DNA of 64,000 bases. Source: Bradyrhizobium guangdongense. Lineage in GTDB: Bacteria > Pseudomonadota > Alphaproteobacteria > Rhizobiales > Xanthobacteraceae. The position numbers and the translations under genes were made by a program. Where the stretch lies: positions 2,480,001-2,544,000 of the forward strand of contig NZ_CP030051.1 in the NCBI RefSeq assembly GCF_004114975.1, given 5' to 3'. Shown here one piece after another: positions 1 through 8,724 of this stretch (positions within the stretch are counted from its first letter, which is position 1; the number at the start of each line of letters is the position of its first letter). The notes beneath the pieces were generated by a model that had not been told where the DNA came from, ran no database searches, and saw only the letters and a list, made by a program, of their open reading frames with translations.

Positions 1-1116
1 ATCGATCCCGGTGAAGCCGAGCCCGAAGCCGATGATGGTTGCGGCGGCGATGATGGTGTAGAAGCCGACCGCCTTCTCGGGCCGTGCCTCCAGCGTGGCG
101 CGCCAGCCGAAGATCTCGGCGACGCCGTAAGCCGCCGAGCCCGCCAGCACCGGGATCGCCAGAAGGCCCGTACCGATGATGCCGAGCGCGAACAGCGCGA
201 AGGTGAAGTCGCCGGCGAGCGGCCGCAGCGCCTCGGCCGCCTGCGTCGCCGAATTGATGTTGGTGACGCCGTTGGCGTTCAGCACCGAGGCCGTGGTCAG
301 GATGATGAAGAACGCGATGCCGTTCGACAGCAGCATGCCGGAGATCGTGTCGACCCTGATGCGCGTGAGCTCGGGATCTCCGCCGCGCCTGGTTTCCTCG
401 CGCAGCGGCTTGTCGCGCGTGCCGAGATTCATCTCCTCGACCTCCTGAGAAGCCTGCCAGAAGAACAGGTACGGGCTGATGGTGGTGCCGAGCACGGCGA
501 CGACCATCATGAGATAGTCGGCGCTGATGTCCGCTTTCGGCCACACGGCGGCCAGCAGCGCGGTGCTCCAGGGAATCTTCACGGTGAAGGCGGTCGCGAC
601 ATAGGCGAACAGCGCCAGGGTGAGGAATTTCAGCCCCGGCGCGTAGCGGCGATAGGGCAGAAACACCTGCAGCAGGGTCGAACCGGCGGCGAAGATCAGC
701 GCGTGCTCGTGGTTGAGCCCGCCGATGACGAGCGAGAGCGATTCCGCCATCGCGGCGATGTCGGCGGCGATGTTGAAGGTGTTCGCCATCACGAGCAGCG
801 CCACCAGCCCGAGCACCAGCCATCGCGGCGCGAGCTCCATCACATTCGCGGCCAACCCCTTGCCGGTGACGCGGCCGATCTGTGCGCTGACGAGCTGGAT
901 CGCGATCATGAACGGCGTGGTCAGGAACACCGTCCAGAGCAGTCCATAGCCGAATTGCGCGCCGGCCTGGGAATAGGTGGCGATGCCCGAGGGATCGTCG
1001 TCGGCCGCACCGGTGATCAGGCCCGGCCCGAGCCGCTGCAGCAGCGTCGGTGCGGACTTGGTCGGCGCAGCGACGGTGGCGCGCTTGGAGGCTTCAGGTT
1101 TGGACCGGTTCGACAG
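1..1116 (-). CDS. NRAMP-family divalent metal ion transporter (3' end cut by window edge)
   Basis: The reverse strand encodes a multi-spanning membrane protein of the NRAMP family, which imports Mn2+ or Fe2+ with protons across the inner membrane. Near the N-terminus it has the family's TM1 metal-binding motif region, read as [18 protein letters not shown], and later the typical [17 protein letters not shown] segment. The C-terminal part lies outside the window. No ATG, GTG or TTG precedes the TM1 motif in frame: the frame opens just after a TGA at 1120-1122. The best start is a CTG at 1114-1116, six bases after GGAAGG, giving [16 protein letters not shown] at 1121-1123 lies in another frame. 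Family assignment is secure; the start is inferred. Confidence 0.85.
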   Translation of the reverse strand, partial: MSNRSKPEASKRATVAAPTKSAPTLLQRLGPGLITGAADDDPSGIATYSQAGAQFGYGLLWTVFLTTPFMIAIQLVSAQIGRVTGKGLAANVMELAPRWLVLGLVALLVMANTFNIAADIAAMAESLSLVIGGLNHEHALIFAAGSTLLQVFLPYRRYAPGLKFLTLALFAYVATAFTVKIPWSTALLAAVWPKADISADYLMMVVAVLGTTISPYLFFWQASQEVEEMNLGTRDKPLREETRRGGDPELTRIRVDTISGMLLSNGIAFFIILTTASVLNANGVTNINSATQAAEALRPLAGDFTFALFALGIIGTGLLAIPVLAGSAAYGVAEIFGWRATLEARPEKAVGFYTIIAAATIIGFGLGFTGID

Positions 1117-1324
1117 GGCTCACCTTCCGGAAATTGCGAATTCGAGGTTTAAGCGCGAACCTGCCAGGAAAGTTCCCTCGGGCTCGGCCGGCGACCCGCC
1201 TCCGCATGCCGCTGCGGGCCGTTGCGGCGCTTCTTGCATCGCTTCGAGACGGGCGCGTAACTCTGCCGCTTGCGGTGAGGCACGACGCTGTCGCGGCCTA
1301 CACGTTAAAATTTATGGAGCGCTG

Positions 1325-2109
1325 ATGCGGCATGGCATCACGCCCACCCAGGTCAATCCGCTCGCGCCCGATCAAGCCGCTGCATTGACCCGCGACGGTT
1401 ATCTCCTGCTCCGCGGTGCCGTGCCGGCGGCTTGGCGCGATGCGCTGCGGGCCGCCTTCGACGCCGGTGTAGGCACCGTCGACCAATGGTCGGCGCCCCG
1501 CGGAAGCGGCTGGCGGCATGCGCTGGTCGATCTCGATCCAACGGTCCAGCGAACCTGCCGCCTGCCGCTCCTGCTTGCGGCGGGAGCGCACATCCTGGCC
1601 TGTCCGGTCTTTCTGGCTCAGGTCGAGGGACGCGAGCCGCTCCCGGGCGGCGGCCATCAGCCTCTGCACCGCGACGGTGCAGGCACCAAAGCCATCGCTG
1701 CCCTGGTCTTCCTCGATGCCTACGGGCCTGACAACGGCGCCACGCGCCTCGTTCCAGGCCATCTCGACCGTGGTGAGCCTGATGAGGCTTCAGCGCTGAT
1801 CATGGCGGGCGAGGCAGGGGACATCCTGGTGATCGACGCTGACTTGCCGCACGGTGCGACTCTGAACCGTTCCGGGCGCGGCGGCGTTCATTGCTGCCGA
1901 GCTTCGTGCAGGAGCGTCATCGGCCGACCCAGGATGCGTGCCGCGCCATCCGCGATGTGCGGATGGATACCTCGGAGCTGTTTGTCCCGCTCGGAACGGC
2001 GCGGGCAGGCTGGACGTTCTTCTCTCCTACAGGAGGACGCCGTGAAGGATCATCTGACCAAGCGCGAACAGCCGGACCGCAGCAAAATCAACATGAACGA
2101 GGCGCTTGA
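1325..2109 (+). pseudogene. PhyH-like (phytanoyl-CoA dioxygenase family) Fe(II)/2-oxoglutarate oxygenase, frameshifted
   Basis: From ATG 1325 the frame gives a PhyH-type double-stranded beta-helix protein. The metal-binding H-x-D is visible in QPLHRDGAG and the distal His in [11 protein letters not shown]. Directly after that His the frame degenerates at about 1878. A second frame then resumes the expected family C-terminus ([19 protein letters not shown], then [12 protein letters not shown]). One G missing from the GGGCGCGG run would explain the break. The substrate cannot be told from sequence. The repaired product would be about 260 residues and would overlap the start of the next gene. 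This is either a pseudogene or a sequencing frameshift. Confidence 0.7.
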
Positions 2110-2218
2110 GGTCAAGTATTGGACTCACGCGCTCGGTGTCTCCAGGCAGGAGCTGCAAAAGGCCGTCGACAAGGTCGGCAATTCCGCAGCCGCGGTCCGC
2201 AAAGAGCTGGCCCTATGA
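2042..2218 (+). CDS. DUF3606 small protein
   Basis: This 58-residue protein has the DUF3606 pattern: a charged N-terminus with [16 protein letters not shown], then a short helix with [12 protein letters not shown]. It starts at GTG 2042, five bases after a strong AGGAGG at 2031-2036. Such proteins are widespread in Rhizobiales and have no established biochemical role. A related lysine-rich version is encoded at 22054. It is followed by another small gene with its own ribosome-binding site. Confidence 0.75.
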   Translation: MKDHLTKREQPDRSKINMNEALEVKYWTHALGVSRQELQKAVDKVGNSAAAVRKELAL

Positions 2219-2270
2219 GGGGAGGAACGTTGAGCTCGCCGAACGGTTTTCCCAACAGGAGGAAACACCG

Positions 2271-2519
2271 ATGAAAGCAGCGACCCTGACCCTGGCGATC
2301 CTGCTCGCAATCCCGGCCGGCTCTGCCTCGGCCCACGCGAGCCGCCATGCCCGCCATCACGGCTGGTCCAGCGCGATGAACATGATGCACGGCCCGGGAC
2401 GGACCGCGGCCCGCACCGACCCGAACGGCACAGCTGGTGGACCGACCAGTCCCAGCGGCACCGGACCGTCGAAATTCGGCGGGCAGATTCCCGGAGCGAG
2501 CGGCGCGGCCCGCCAGTAG
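2271..2519 (+). CDS. Small exported protein, unknown function
   Basis: The 82-residue product starts with a clear Sec signal peptide (MKAATLTLAILLAIPAGSASA, cleavage after ASA or AHA). The mature part is short, His-rich at first and then Gly/Pro/Thr-rich, with no domain I recognise. AGGAGG at 2257-2262 sits eight bases before ATG 2271. It probably acts in the periplasm. Confidence 0.7.
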   Translation: MKAATLTLAILLAIPAGSASAHASRHARHHGWSSAMNMMHGPGRTAARTDPNGTAGGPTSPSGTGPSKFGGQIPGASGAARQ

Positions 2520-2569
2520 GCCTCGACGCGCAACGGACCCGGCGCTGGTCGCGGCCGTTGGGCGGCGTC

Positions 2570-2767
2570 CTACTTGACGCTGACGAACATGCCCCAGGCC
2601 GCGGCCAGCGCCGCGCCGGTGAAGACGATCGCCGGGCTGTCGCAGAAGCGCCCGCCGTAGCTGCACACGTCCGCGCCGAACGAGCCGAGCTCGCGATGGC
2701 CCGCCGAATAGAACAGTCCCGAAAGCCCAAGCAGTGCGGCGGCGACGTAGTACATTGGCTCCCTCAT
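2570..2767 (-). CDS. Small inner-membrane protein, unknown function
   Basis: A 65-residue reverse-strand protein with two hydrophobic stretches, YYVAAALLGLSGLFYSAG and AIVFTGAALAAAWGMFV. The middle holds two Cys (VCSYGGRFC). The predicted topology is a two-helix hairpin with a short loop. It converges with the exported-protein gene at 2271. I do not recognise a family. Confidence 0.6.
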   Translation of the reverse strand: MREPMYYVAAALLGLSGLFYSAGHRELGSFGADVCSYGGRFCDSPAIVFTGAALAAAWGMFVSVK

Positions 2768-2998
2768 CGTGAGAACGCGACATGTACCAGCATGGGGCGG
2801 ACAGATTTCATTCCGCCGAATTCGCTCGGATGCATTCGATTAAAGTTTGAAAGGACCGGCCACGATCCAGTTCGCGCTGATCCGGAGGAGACGTTGGCGC
2901 GGATGGCTAGCCGACGCGGCTGCGTGGTCGGGGCCGTAGAGCGTCAGCAAGCTGTTCAACAGCGGACGTACCGCGGAGAGTACGCGGCGGCAGCTTAT

Positions 2999-4537
2999 GA
3001 CCCTGGCTGTGTGAAAACGGCGGGCGGCTGCTATGATTCTCCTGTGATTCTTTTGGGGGAATCGATGAGGCGCTTCGTTGAAGAGGCGGATCGTGGGCAG
3101 CGGACGCTGTTGCCCGAATGCCTCGATGACTTCATTGAAGAGAGTAACCCAGTTCGCGTGATCGACGTATTTGTCGATGCGCTCAGTTTGGCTGAGATGG
3201 GCTTTGAGGGTGCTGAGCCGGCGGCCACCGGTCGGCCGTCGTACCATCCCTCGGTTCTCCTTAAGCTTTACATTTACGGCTATCTGAACCGAGTGCAGTC
3301 GAGCCGGCGGCTGGAACGAGAGGCCGGGCGCAATGTCGAGGTGATGTGGCTGCTGGGTCGGCTCGCTCCCGATCACAAGACGATTGCCGACTTCCGCAAG
3401 GACAACGGCCTGGCGTTGCGCAAGGTATGTGCGCGCTTTGTCGAGCTCTGCCGCGGGATGGGTCTTCTCATGACGTCCAGCGTCGCCATCGACGGAAGCA
3501 AGTTCAAGGTCGTGACAACCGGGACAGAAACTTCGCGCGCGCGAAGGTGGAGCGGCGGCGCGCTCAGTTGGAGGAGAGCGTCGCGCGCTATCTGAGCCAA
3601 CTTGACACGGCAGACCGACAGGAGCCGAGCGAGGCGCTGTCGGCGAAGGTGACGAGGCTTACCGAGAAGCTGACGAAGCTGAAGGAGGAGATGGGCAAGC
3701 TTGCCGCCTACGAGAAGCAGATGCTTGCTTCGCCCGATCAGCAAATCTCCCTGACCGATCCGGACAGCCGTTCGATGGCAACCAGTGGCCGCGGATCCGG
3801 CGTTGTCGGCTACAATGTCCAAGTCGCCGTCGATACCGACCATGACCTGATCATTGCGCATGAGGTGACGAACAGCGGCTCAGATCGGGCACAACTTGCT
3901 AATATGGCCATGCAGGCGAAGGCCGTTCTGAAGACTGAGACGCTCGAGGCCGTTGCCGATCGCGGCTACTTCAGCAGCCCGGAGATCCTCGCCTGCCACG
4001 AGGCCGGCATCACGGTAACTCTGCCCAAGCCGATGACTTCGGGCGCCAAGTCGGACGGACGCTTCGGTAAGCAGGACTTCGTCTATTTGCCTGAGGAAGA
4101 CGCCTATCGTTGTCCGGCCGGGGAGCGATTGCCGTATCGCTATACAAACGAAGAAGCCGACAAGATGCTGCGGCGCTACTGGACCAACGCCTGTAAGAAC
4201 TGTTCGATCAAACCCCAGTGCACGTCCGGGTCAGAGCGCCGGATTACGCGATGGGAGCACGAGGATCTACTCGACGCCGTGCAGCAGCGGCTCGATGCGA
4301 ACCCGCTCGCTATGCGCCTTCGTCGCGAGACTGTCGAGGGGAGCGACGCACTTCCTGACCAAGACTCTGCCAAGGGTAGCCGCTGAGATGGCCCTCTCGG
4401 TTTTGGCCTATAACCTAACCCGAGTAATGAATATCCTCGGGATTAGGCCGCCGATCGCCGCGGTCGCGGCCTAAGGCCGGCCCAGTCTTGGCTTCAGGCT
4501 AACGACCCTGTTAGGACGTATTACACGACCAAGACCC
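2999..4537 (+). mobile_element. IS1182-family insertion sequence, decayed copy
   Basis: The left end is placed at GACCCTGGCTGTGTGAAAAC (2999-3018), because the same sequence opens a second copy at 31484. The right end is placed at the imperfect complement GTATTACACGACCAAGACCC (4518-4537). No target duplication is evident. The single transposase gene inside is broken, so the element cannot move by itself. Boundaries are inferred from the shared ends and may be off by a few bases. Confidence 0.65.
3064..4467 (+). pseudogene. IS1182-family DDE transposase, frameshifted
   Basis: ATG 3064 begins MRRFVEEADRGQRTLLPEC, followed by the family's GRPSYHPSVLLKLYIYGYLN and the first catalytic Asp in SSVAIDGSKFK. 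At about 3517 one base is missing and the protein continues in another frame (NRDRNFARAKVERRRAQ), including YNVQVAVDTDH and AVADRGYFSSPEI. Near 4336 a second lesion deletes the HPFG-IKARM segment that normally follows RRETVE. The C-terminus ATHFLTKTLPRVAAEMALSV continues in yet another frame to about 4467. It has two independent inactivating lesions. Confidence 0.85.
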
Positions 4538-4632
4538 CAAGCAGACATCGGCGCCAAGCTGTTTGTGGTGCCGTAGCGGGTGCATCTGGGCTATGAGATG
4601 GTAGTCTGGGAACTACTGATCAGGGGGCATGA

Positions 4633-5592
4633 ATGAGGCGACGGGAGTTCATCGTAAGCCTGAGCGCGCTTGCTACCATTGGTCGATCGAGAGCTCAGGA
4701 CCAAGTTCGCCATGTTGGGGTACTGGTCGCGAGCCCGAGAACCGAGAAGGCGCTTGAAGCGGCTCTTGAGCAACGTGGGTGGACCTTGGGCCGAAACCTT
4801 CAGATCGAGGCACGAATAACCGGGGGCGACACTGATCGAACTCGGCAGGGTGCCCGCGAATTAATCGAGTTGAAGCCTGACGTGCTGTTTGCGGAAACCA
4901 ACACATCTATGGCGGCGTTGCACGCCGAAGGCACTACCATCCCGACCGTCTTCGTCATGGTCAGTGATCCCGTTGGAATGCATTACGTCGAAAGCCTGTC
5001 GAACCCCGGCCGCAACGTCACGGGTTTTACGCCATTTGAGCCGTCGTTGGGAGGAAAGTGGGTCTCTCTCCTAAAGGAGATAGCACCGAACATTGAACAT
5101 ATAGGCCTGGTCTACAATCCTGAGCCCGGAAACAACTCGGCGGCTTTCCGCAAGTCGATCGACCAAATTGCAGATAAGTCGGGCATCGCTTCAGTCGACA
5201 CACCGACGGGCAACAGTGCGGACATTGAGCGGCTCATTCACTCCCTCAAGGACCGGCCGAATAGTGGACTAATCTTTCTGCCAGACGCTCTCACGACGAT
5301 GCAAAGTGACCAGATTGTCGCGCTCGTTGCGCAATCTCGACTGCCTGCAATCTACCCGCTTCGCCTATTTTGCCTAGCGGGTGGCCTTATGTCTTATGGA
5401 GTGGACATCAACAAAATACATGTCGGAGGAGCGTCCTACGTTGACCGAATATTACGTGGCGTCGATCCCAGCAAGTTGCCAGTGCAAGCCCCAACGGAGC
5501 TTGAGCTTGTCGTGAACCAAAGAACAGCCAAGCAGCTCGGTTTGCAACTGCCAGCTACGCTTCTGGCTCGCGCCGACGAGGTGATTGAGTAG
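4633..5592 (+). CDS. ABC transporter substrate-binding protein (ABC_sub_bind / DUF534 family)
   Basis: A 319-residue protein of the uncharacterised ABC-type substrate-binding family common in Bradyrhizobium (related to TrpX-type proteins). It has a short twin-arginine-like N-terminus (MRRREFIVSLSALA), a periplasmic-binding fold, and family hallmarks VGVLVASPR, SLSNPGRNVTGF and the terminal LPATLLARADEVIE. It would capture a small ligand in the periplasm. No permease or ATPase gene is adjacent, so it is an orphan receptor or works with a remote transporter. A broken homologue lies at 18140. Confidence 0.85.
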   Translation: MRRREFIVSLSALATIGRSRAQDQVRHVGVLVASPRTEKALEAALEQRGWTLGRNLQIEARITGGDTDRTRQGARELIELKPDVLFAETNTSMAALHAEGTTIPTVFVMVSDPVGMHYVESLSNPGRNVTGFTPFEPSLGGKWVSLLKEIAPNIEHIGLVYNPEPGNNSAAFRKSIDQIADKSGIASVDTPTGNSADIERLIHSLKDRPNSGLIFLPDALTTMQSDQIVALVAQSRLPAIYPLRLFCLAGGLMSYGVDINKIHVGGASYVDRILRGVDPSKLPVQAPTELELVVNQRTAKQLGLQLPATLLARADEVIE

Positions 5593-5620
5593 AGCGCTCC
5601 CGCTGCAGGGCATGAGTCCG

Positions 5621-5715
5621 CGTGGCCCATCGCTGCCGCATCCAGGGATCGAGGATATGTCGGCTGTCTGGAGTGGACCGGACGTGACCTAGACCGGCCA
5701 AACCGTCGCGAATGA
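5621..5715 (+). repeat. ~95-bp direct repeat, copy A
   Basis: This intergenic block starts with TGGCCCATCGCTGCCGCATC, and contains ATATGTCGGCTG and GACCGGAC in the same order as copy B at 8501-8595. The copies are imperfect but colinear over about 95 bp and in the same orientation. They bracket the four genes at 5758-8469. Confidence 0.7.
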
Positions 5716-5757
5716 CCAAAGGCTGACTTGGCAGGCTAAGAGAGAGTGGAGGGAATC

Positions 5758-6132
5758 TTACGCAGTTGGATTGAGCAGGACCCATAGCCGCGCGATCCGG
5801 CTATCGACAATCTCGGCGACGTCGGTGCCGGTGACGGCGACCGGCCCGGTGCGCGGACCCGCCTGCCAGGATAGGCGGGCAAGTCCGTGATGACCGACGG
5901 CATGGCCAATCGGCACGAAGGCGAAGTCAGCGCCGAACTGCGCGAGCAGTTGCCCGGCGGCATCGACGATGGCGCTTTGCCCCCGCACCACGTTGGCCGA
6001 TTCGAACATGACGGGGTCGGCACCGGACAGTTCGGCGACGGCCGCGGTGCGCCTCGCGGCATTGCGCTCATTGAAGACGCGCTCGAGATTGGAGCGCAGC
6101 AGACGATCGTAGTCCGGTTCACCGGTCGACAT
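5758..6132 (-). CDS. NTF2-like (SnoaL-type) protein
   Basis: A 124-residue protein with the cone-shaped NTF2 pattern: an N-terminal helix (DYDRLLRSNLERVFNERN), a central FESANVVRGQSAIVDAA segment and closing strands (RIARLWVLLNPTA). Members act as small-molecule isomerases, cyclases or binding proteins, and substrate cannot be predicted. It follows a second NTF2-like gene by 78 bp on the same strand. The likely unit is SDR, NTF2-like, NTF2-like. Confidence 0.7.
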   Translation of the reverse strand: MSTGEPDYDRLLRSNLERVFNERNAARRTAAVAELSGADPVMFESANVVRGQSAIVDAAGQLLAQFGADFAFVPIGHAVGHHGLARLSWQAGPRTGPVAVTGTDVAEIVDSRIARLWVLLNPTA

Positions 6133-6210
6133 GATGTAGTCCTCGATGTGATGCGGGGGGCGTGCCGATGTGGTGGAGCTCCCGGCATATCGGCATTTTA
6201 AGACTTCCGT

Positions 6211-6651
6211 TCAGCCGGTGATCGCGGCCTGAAGATTTCCCAGCACGCCGAGCTGGGCCATCAGGATCGTGCCCGCCGTATAGCAGTGGAACGACTTCAC
6301 CTTGCCATTCTCCAGATGGAAGACATCGCAGCACGGTGTATGTATCTCGTTGCCGGTGGCCGGGATGATGCCGGCGGAGAGGGCCAGCGGTCCCTTATGG
6401 GTACCGTTCAGTGACAGTTCGACGATGACGACGTCACCGGTGACATAGACCAATCCGAGTTCGCGATGCATGTCGGGGAAGGCATTGGCATAGATGTCGA
6501 CGGTCTTGCCGATATCCGCACCGTAGTATTTCTGGCCGGCAGAGACATCCCAGAAATAACCATCCGGGGTGAACATCTCGGTGAAACCACGGGAGTCCTG
6601 AAGTTCGGCTACGTCGTAGAGCTTGCGGATGATGCGTTCGTTCTCGGTCAT
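6211..6651 (-). CDS. SnoaL-like polyketide cyclase / ester-cyclase family protein
   Basis: A 146-residue NTF2-fold protein beginning MTENERIIRKLYDVAE, with FTPDGYFWDVSAG and the closing FHLENGKVKSFHCYTAG. This is the pattern of the SnoaL-like ester-cyclase group. It lies between the upstream SDR gene and a second NTF2-like gene on the same strand, suggesting one catabolic or detoxifying pathway for a small organic molecule. The enzyme activity is an inference. Confidence 0.75.
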   Translation of the reverse strand: MTENERIIRKLYDVAELQDSRGFTEMFTPDGYFWDVSAGQKYYGADIGKTVDIYANAFPDMHRELGLVYVTGDVVIVELSLNGTHKGPLALSAGIIPATGNEIHTPCCDVFHLENGKVKSFHCYTAGTILMAQLGVLGNLQAAITG

Positions 6652-6710
6652 GATCTTCGTTTTCGGTGAGATTGCAGGAAGGGGAATGCGATCGGCAGCG
6701 AAGGCCGGGT

Positions 6711-7475
6711 TCAGATCTGGGCCTGGCCGCCATCGACGAAAAGTTCGATGCCGTTGACGAAGCTGGCATCGTCGGAAGCGAGGAAGACGGCAGCCTTGGC
6801 GATCTCCTCGGGCTCGCCGACGCGGCCCATCGGAATGCGCGAGGCGAGATAGTCCAGCAGACCCTGCTGCTGGGCAGCGTCGGGGCCGGCGAGTTCGACC
6901 AGGCCGGGCGTGCGGGTTGCGCCGGGGCTCAGCGTGTTGACGCGAATGCTGCGGCCCTTGAGGTCGAGGATCCAGTTCCGCGCGAACGAGCGCACCGCGG
7001 CCTTGGAGGCGGCATAGACGCTGAAGGCGGCGGTGCCTTCGATGCCGGCTGTGGAGCCGGTCAGGATGATCGAGGCGCCATCCTGGATCAGCGGCAGCGC
7101 CTTCTGCACGGTGAACAGCACGCCCTTCACATTACGATCGAAGATGTCGGCATATTGCTGCTCTGTGATCTGGCCGAGCGGCAGCATGGAGCCGCCGCCG
7201 GCATTGACGAACAGGACGTCGATGCGGCCGGCCTCGGCCTTCACCTTCTGAAACAGCAAATCGAGGTCCGGGAGCCTGGAGACGTCGGCTTGGACGCCGG
7301 TCGCGCTGCGGCCGATCTCGGCAACCGCAGCGTCAAGTTCCGCCCTGCGGCGGCCGGTGATCAAGACTTGGGCGCCTTCGGCGGCGAAGCGCTTGGCGGT
7401 AGCAAGGCCGATGCCGCTGCTGCCGCCGGTGACGACTGCGATCTTTCCGTTGAGCTTCTGGGACATGGTGGTCAC
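6711..7475 (-). CDS. SDR-family NAD(P)-dependent oxidoreductase
   Basis: A 254-residue classical short-chain dehydrogenase. The cofactor motif TGGSSGIG lies at residues 16-23, the NAG motif near 91, and the catalytic Ser141, Tyr154 and Lys158 (YAASK) are all present. The GRRR after the second strand, with no acidic residue at its end, suggests NADP preference. It ends with the usual [11 protein letters not shown]. It is divergent from the LysR gene at 7567 across about 90 bp and is therefore its likely target. The substrate is unknown. Confidence 0.9.
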   Translation of the reverse strand: MTTMSQKLNGKIAVVTGGSSGIGLATAKRFAAEGAQVLITGRRRAELDAAVAEIGRSATGVQADVSRLPDLDLLFQKVKAEAGRIDVLFVNAGGGSMLPLGQITEQQYADIFDRNVKGVLFTVQKALPLIQDGASIILTGSTAGIEGTAAFSVYAASKAAVRSFARNWILDLKGRSIRVNTLSPGATRTPGLVELAGPDAAQQQGLLDYLASRIPMGRVGEPEEIAKAAVFLASDDASFVNGIELFVDGGQAQI

Positions 7476-7527
7476 TCCTGTTCGTCGATGAACAGAAGAT
7501 GTCGCCGGCCGCGCTGTTCCGATATAT

Positions 7528-7546
7528 CAATGATTGAAAGTCATTG
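7528..7546. promoter_or_regulatory. Palindrome in the divergent SDR/LysR promoter region
   Basis: CAATGA and TCATTG are perfect inverted repeats separated by seven bases (CAATGA-TTGAAAG-TCATTG). The site lies between the divergent SDR and LysR starts, 53 bp from the first and about 20 bp from the second. That suits a LysR autoregulatory operator. It is inferred from position and symmetry only. Confidence 0.45.
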
Positions 7547-7566
7547 TTGCAGGAATGGTAGTGTCG

Positions 7567-8469
7567 ATGTCCCGACTTCCCGATCTCGAAGGCCTCGCTC
7601 TGTTGGCCAAGGTGGCCGAGGAACGCTCCTTTGTCGGCGCTGCCCGCTCGCTCAACCTTTCGGTAGCGACGGTGTCGCGCGCCATCACGCGTCTGGAGGC
7701 CCGCTTGGGCGCGCAGGTCTTCAACCGGACTTCGCGCAAGGTGGCGCTGACGGATTTCGGGCGTCGCCTGGCCGAGCGCGGCGCGCGCATGCTGCTGGAG
7801 GCCGAAGAGGCCGAAACGGCGGCGCGCGAATTGTCGAGCCGGCCGCGCGGCACAATCAATCTGGCGCTGCCGATGTCGTTCGGCTTGAGGGAGATCGCGC
7901 CGATCGTGCCGGAATTCCTGCGTCAGTATCCCGAGATCGCGCTCAACCTCCACCTGAGCGACGCCGCGGTCGATCTGATCGGCGAGGGTTACGATGCCGC
8001 GATCAGGATCGCGGCGCTGCCGGACTCATCGCTGCTGGCCCGCAAGCTCCGCGCGATGAGTCGCTTCATCGTCGCATCGCCGACCTACATCGCTCGATAC
8101 GGGCGACCGCAATCGCCTTCCGAGCTCAATGTGCATCATTGCCTTGGCTATGCGTACCGCGCACGGACCGGCACCTGGCACTTCACCCATGAGAATGGGG
8201 AGCAAGTCTCGGTGACGCCTACCGGGCCGCTGTCGGTCACCAATATTGACGCGCTGTTGCCCACTCTGCTCGACGGAATTGGCATCGCCGAGCTGCCGTC
8301 ATTCGTTGCTGATCCATACGTCATCGACGGACGTCTCGAAGTGCTGTTGCCGGAATGGCAATTGCCGGGCGGCGGCCTCTACTTCATCACACCTTCATCG
8401 CGTGTGCGGCCGGCGCGCATCGACGTCCTCAGCGATTTTCTCGCGGCACACTTGTCCCGTCGCGCGTAG
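7567..8469 (+). CDS. LysR-family transcriptional regulator
   Basis: A protein of about 300 residues with the N-terminal winged helix-turn-helix (AKVAEERSFVGAARSLNLS then VATVSRAITRLEARLG) and a C-terminal substrate-binding co-inducer domain (GTINLALPMSFGLREIAPI onward). ATG 7567 is preferred because the helix starts close after it. In-frame GTG 7561 and ATG 7555 are alternatives. By its divergent arrangement it probably controls the SDR/NTF2-like genes at 5758-7475. Confidence 0.88.
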   Translation: MSRLPDLEGLALLAKVAEERSFVGAARSLNLSVATVSRAITRLEARLGAQVFNRTSRKVALTDFGRRLAERGARMLLEAEEAETAARELSSRPRGTINLALPMSFGLREIAPIVPEFLRQYPEIALNLHLSDAAVDLIGEGYDAAIRIAALPDSSLLARKLRAMSRFIVASPTYIARYGRPQSPSELNVHHCLGYAYRARTGTWHFTHENGEQVSVTPTGPLSVTNIDALLPTLLDGIGIAELPSFVADPYVIDGRLEVLLPEWQLPGGGLYFITPSSRVRPARIDVLSDFLAAHLSRRA

Positions 8470-8500
8470 GCACCGCGCGCGCCGGCTTGAGCGACCGCTT

Positions 8501-8595
8501 GTGGCCCATCGCTGCCGCATCGCTCGGCCGAGAATATGTCGGCTGCCACAGGTAGACCGGACCTAACTCAAATCAGGCCAAAACAACGCGATTAA
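8501..8595 (+). repeat. ~95-bp direct repeat, copy B
   Basis: Same orientation as copy A (5621-5715) and identical for the first 20 bases, TGGCCCATCGCTGCCGCATC. It then shares ATATGTCGGCTG and TAGACCGGAC and a similar GGCCAAA-ACGCGA-T-ACC tail. It lies 30 bp after the LysR stop codon. Confidence 0.7.
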
Positions 8596-8724
8596 CCCGT
8601 TGCAGACGTCTTTAGCTAGTGGCGCTTTCGTATCCCAAGGCGCTACTTCAGCCCTCCGCCCTGCGGATTCTGCTGACTTTTCGGATTCTAAATTAGCCGC
8701 GGAAGAGGGGGCCTGGCACGGCTG

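Noticed and set aside
977-2218. A 413-codon forward frame covering the NRAMP 5' end, PhyH-like and DUF3606 coding
   Set aside because: Its first 116 codons are antisense to the transporter and the upstream gap, and its last 58 codons are the DUF3606 gene with its own ribosome-binding site. It is a chance fusion of real pieces.
6666-8192. A 508-codon forward frame
   Set aside because: It is antisense to the SDR gene and then out of frame over the LysR gene. Its Gly/Ala/Asp-rich content is the usual shadow of GC-rich coding.
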